Shown here: positions 62,704-64,000 of the stretch, piece after piece
Position numbering within the stretch: position 1 is the stretch's first letter
Layout of the letters: each line of letters begins with the position of its first letter
NCBI RefSeq assembly: GCF_002813915.1
Contig: NZ_CP019335.1
Coordinates: 1,409,777 to 1,473,776 of the forward strand
Reading direction: 5' to 3'
Length of the DNA: 64,000 bases
Source: Tenacibaculum sp. SZ-18
GTDB taxonomy: Bacteria > Bacteroidota > Bacteroidia > Flavobacteriales > Flavobacteriaceae
Translations under genes and position numbers: made by a program
The notes under the pieces: generated by a model
What the model was told of the DNA's origin: nothing
Database searches by the model: none
Seen by the model: only the letters and a program-made list of their open reading frames with translations

Positions 62704-62732
62704 AGGGTAGGAATTTTTAAAAGAGAATTGTT
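62704..62732 (+). promoter_or_regulatory. Candidate ECF-sigma promoter of the divergent lipoprotein gene
   Basis: AGGGTAGGAATTTT at 62704-62717 and TGTT at 62729-62732, the same 14-mer and the same 11-nt spacing as before fecR. It lies 57 bp before the ATG at 62790. Confidence 0.72.
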
Positions 62733-62789
62733 TCAGAATAAAGAAGGCCTCATTTAATAATTTAAACCTAAAAAAAATAAATGATAATC

Positions 62790-64000
62790 ATGAAAACTTC
62801 AAACAATCCTAAACTGTTAAAATTTTTAGCGATATCAGCTTTTATGTTGATGAGTTTTTTCTCTTGTCAGAAAGAAGCTGTTGATATTTCGCAACCTAAT
62901 GATAATCAAACGTTTCAAGCAAGTTCAGAAATTAGTCAATTAATGTCAAGAACTGCAACTAATGATGGTTCAGTAGATAATATTATTGATAAAGCGAACT
63001 GTTTAGAGGTAAAATTACCTGTAACTGTAGTAGTTAATAATATTGAAATCATCATTGATTCTCAAGATGACTTCCAAGAAATTGAAGATATTTTCGATCA
63101 ATTCGATAATGATATTGATCAGTTAGATATTCAATATCCAATTACAATTATTTCAGGAGATTTTACTGAAACTACAATTAATAGCCAAGCAGAATTAGAA
63201 GAGTTAATTCAATTATGTGCTGGTGAAAATGAAACAGATGATGATATCGAATGTATTGATTTTCAGTATCCTATTTCAATTTCAATTTTTAATACTTCTT
63301 TTGATGTAATTGAAACTAAGAAGATAAATAACGATCAAGAATTATATGTATTTATTGAAAACTTAGATGATAATACATTGGCAAGTTTAAATTTCCCAGT
63401 TACTATGGTATTAGCTGATGGTTCTACAGTAGCGGTGAATAATAATGAAGAATTAATCAGTACAATTAATCAAGCAAAAGATTCTTGTGATGAAGATGAT
63501 GACTATGATTATGGAGATGATGATTTAGATTGTGATGTGAATTCTATCAAGAGAAATTTAAAAGAATGTTTCTGGGAAATCAGAAATGATAATGGAGCTT
63601 CAGGTTTCAAAGCTAAATTTAATGAAGACTTTACTTTCGTAGTTACGAATCCAAATGGAGTTGAAGAAGCGAGTGGAGCTTGGACAGTTACACAAGATGG
63701 AGATTACGCTTATGTTCAGTTAGATTCTAATTTCCAAGACTTTAACGGAAGCTGGAAAGTTGTTGAATGTGGAGATAACTTCTTAGAAATGACTGACGCT
63801 GCAGGTAACTTCACTAAGTTAGTTAAAGATTGTCCAGATAATTCTAATTTACCAGCGGTTAAAGAATTTATTAAAGAATGTAAGTGGTATATGTACTATT
63901 TAAAAGTAGGTGGTGAAGATTTAACTGCTCAATATCACGACTATCACTTTGATTTTAAAGAAGATGGGACATTTATTATGACAACTGGAAATGATCAGGA
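62790..64000 (+). CDS. Acidic repeat lipoprotein, probable surface partner of the receptor (3' end outside window)
   Basis: 403 codons are visible and the frame is still open at the window end. Start ATG 62790 (in-frame ATG at 62781 possible). Signal peptide ends FFSC, lipidated Cys26. Four repeats of about 40 residues follow, starting near 72 (EVKLPVTV), 113 (DIQYPITI), 157 (DFQYPISI) and 201 (NFPVTMVL), each with a later 'NSQ/NNDQ/NNNEEL' loop. Then a cluster CDEDDDYDYGDDDLDCD (residues 233-249), which could bind Ca2+, and two lipocalin-like units beginning ECFWEI (259) and ECKWYM (about 357). No known family is recognised with confidence, but the same layout recurs in flavobacterial genomes as I recall. 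Divergent from the sigma gene. Confidence 0.8.
   Translation, partial: MKTSNNPKLLKFLAISAFMLMSFFSCQKEAVDISQPNDNQTFQASSEISQLMSRTATNDGSVDNIIDKANCLEVKLPVTVVVNNIEIIIDSQDDFQEIEDIFDQFDNDIDQLDIQYPITIISGDFTETTINSQAELEELIQLCAGENETDDDIECIDFQYPISISIFNTSFDVIETKKINNDQELYVFIENLDDNTLASLNFPVTMVLADGSTVAVNNNEELISTINQAKDSCDEDDDYDYGDDDLDCDVNSIKRNLKECFWEIRNDNGASGFKAKFNEDFTFVVTNPNGVEEASGAWTVTQDGDYAYVQLDSNFQDFNGSWKVVECGDNFLEMTDAAGNFTKLVKDCPDNSNLPAVKEFIKECKWYMYYLKVGGEDLTAQYHDYHFDFKEDGTFIMTTGNDQ

Noticed and set aside
1..64000. CRISPR arrays, tRNA or rRNA genes, and insertion sequences.
   Set aside because: I saw no regularly spaced direct repeats, no cloverleaf-like or rRNA-like segments, and no transposase frames in the window. 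A covariance or profile scan would be needed to be certain for tRNAs.

Overview
The window is about 64 kb of low-GC chromosome from a member of the Bacteroidota, almost certainly family Flavobacteriaceae. The support is a secreted nuclease with a type IX secretion (T9SS) C-terminal sorting domain, a PorX response regulator and a PorV-like barrel protein, the LpxC-FabZ fusion, DUF4199 and DUF5606 proteins, promoters of the TAnnTTTG type, and start sites with A-rich leaders rather than Shine-Dalgarno sequences. Most of it is housekeeping backbone with no phage, IS element or CRISPR array. I do not assign a genus.

Layout. 1-2.6 kb: end of a parvulin-like gene, a SurA-type chaperone and a MoxR ATPase. 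2.7-5.8 kb: a 1042-residue secreted endonuclease. 6-14 kb: pheT, pyrD, a LysE exporter, a DinB-family enzyme, a TPR lipoprotein and lon. 14-20 kb: two thioredoxin-fold proteins, an SDR, a glycosyltransferase, mazG, DUF5606, def, ruvX and dapD. 20.5-33.1 kb: envelope-glycan region with six more glycosyltransferases, an MsbA-like exporter and a phosphohexomutase, interrupted by tsaC and cca. 33.3-37.3 kb: an SRP RNA gene that protein-ORF calling does not reveal, xerD, three outer-membrane barrel paralogues, the decayed remains of a fourth, and aroQ. 37.3-52.2 kb: a DUF4105/Lnb-like protein, a PorV-like protein, a YheT hydrolase, pssA, lptB, tatC, kdsD, recQ, ald, tsaE, porX and an HD phosphohydrolase. 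52.3-58.8 kb: lipid A and acyl-chain operon (lpxD, lpxC-fabZ, lpxA, efp, a second lpxD, sucD, fabG). 58.9-64 kb: a trans-envelope signalling locus (TonB-dependent receptor, FecR anti-sigma, ECF sigma) with a divergent lipoprotein gene running off the window end.

How they work together. Much of the window builds the cell envelope: lipid A (lpxD/C/A), Kdo precursor (kdsD), LPS export (lptB), phospholipid (pssA), glycan assembly (glycosyltransferases, flippase, mutase), protein export (tatC, SurA-like, PorX, PorV-like) and outer-membrane barrels. The most informative signal is at the right end. A 14-bp motif (AGGGTAGGAATTTT) followed 11 nt later by TGTT occurs twice at identical internal spacing, once reading into fecR-tonB and once reading into the divergent lipoprotein gene. 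This predicts that the ECF sigma factor drives both arms and that the repeat-containing acidic lipoprotein belongs to the same surface system as the receptor.
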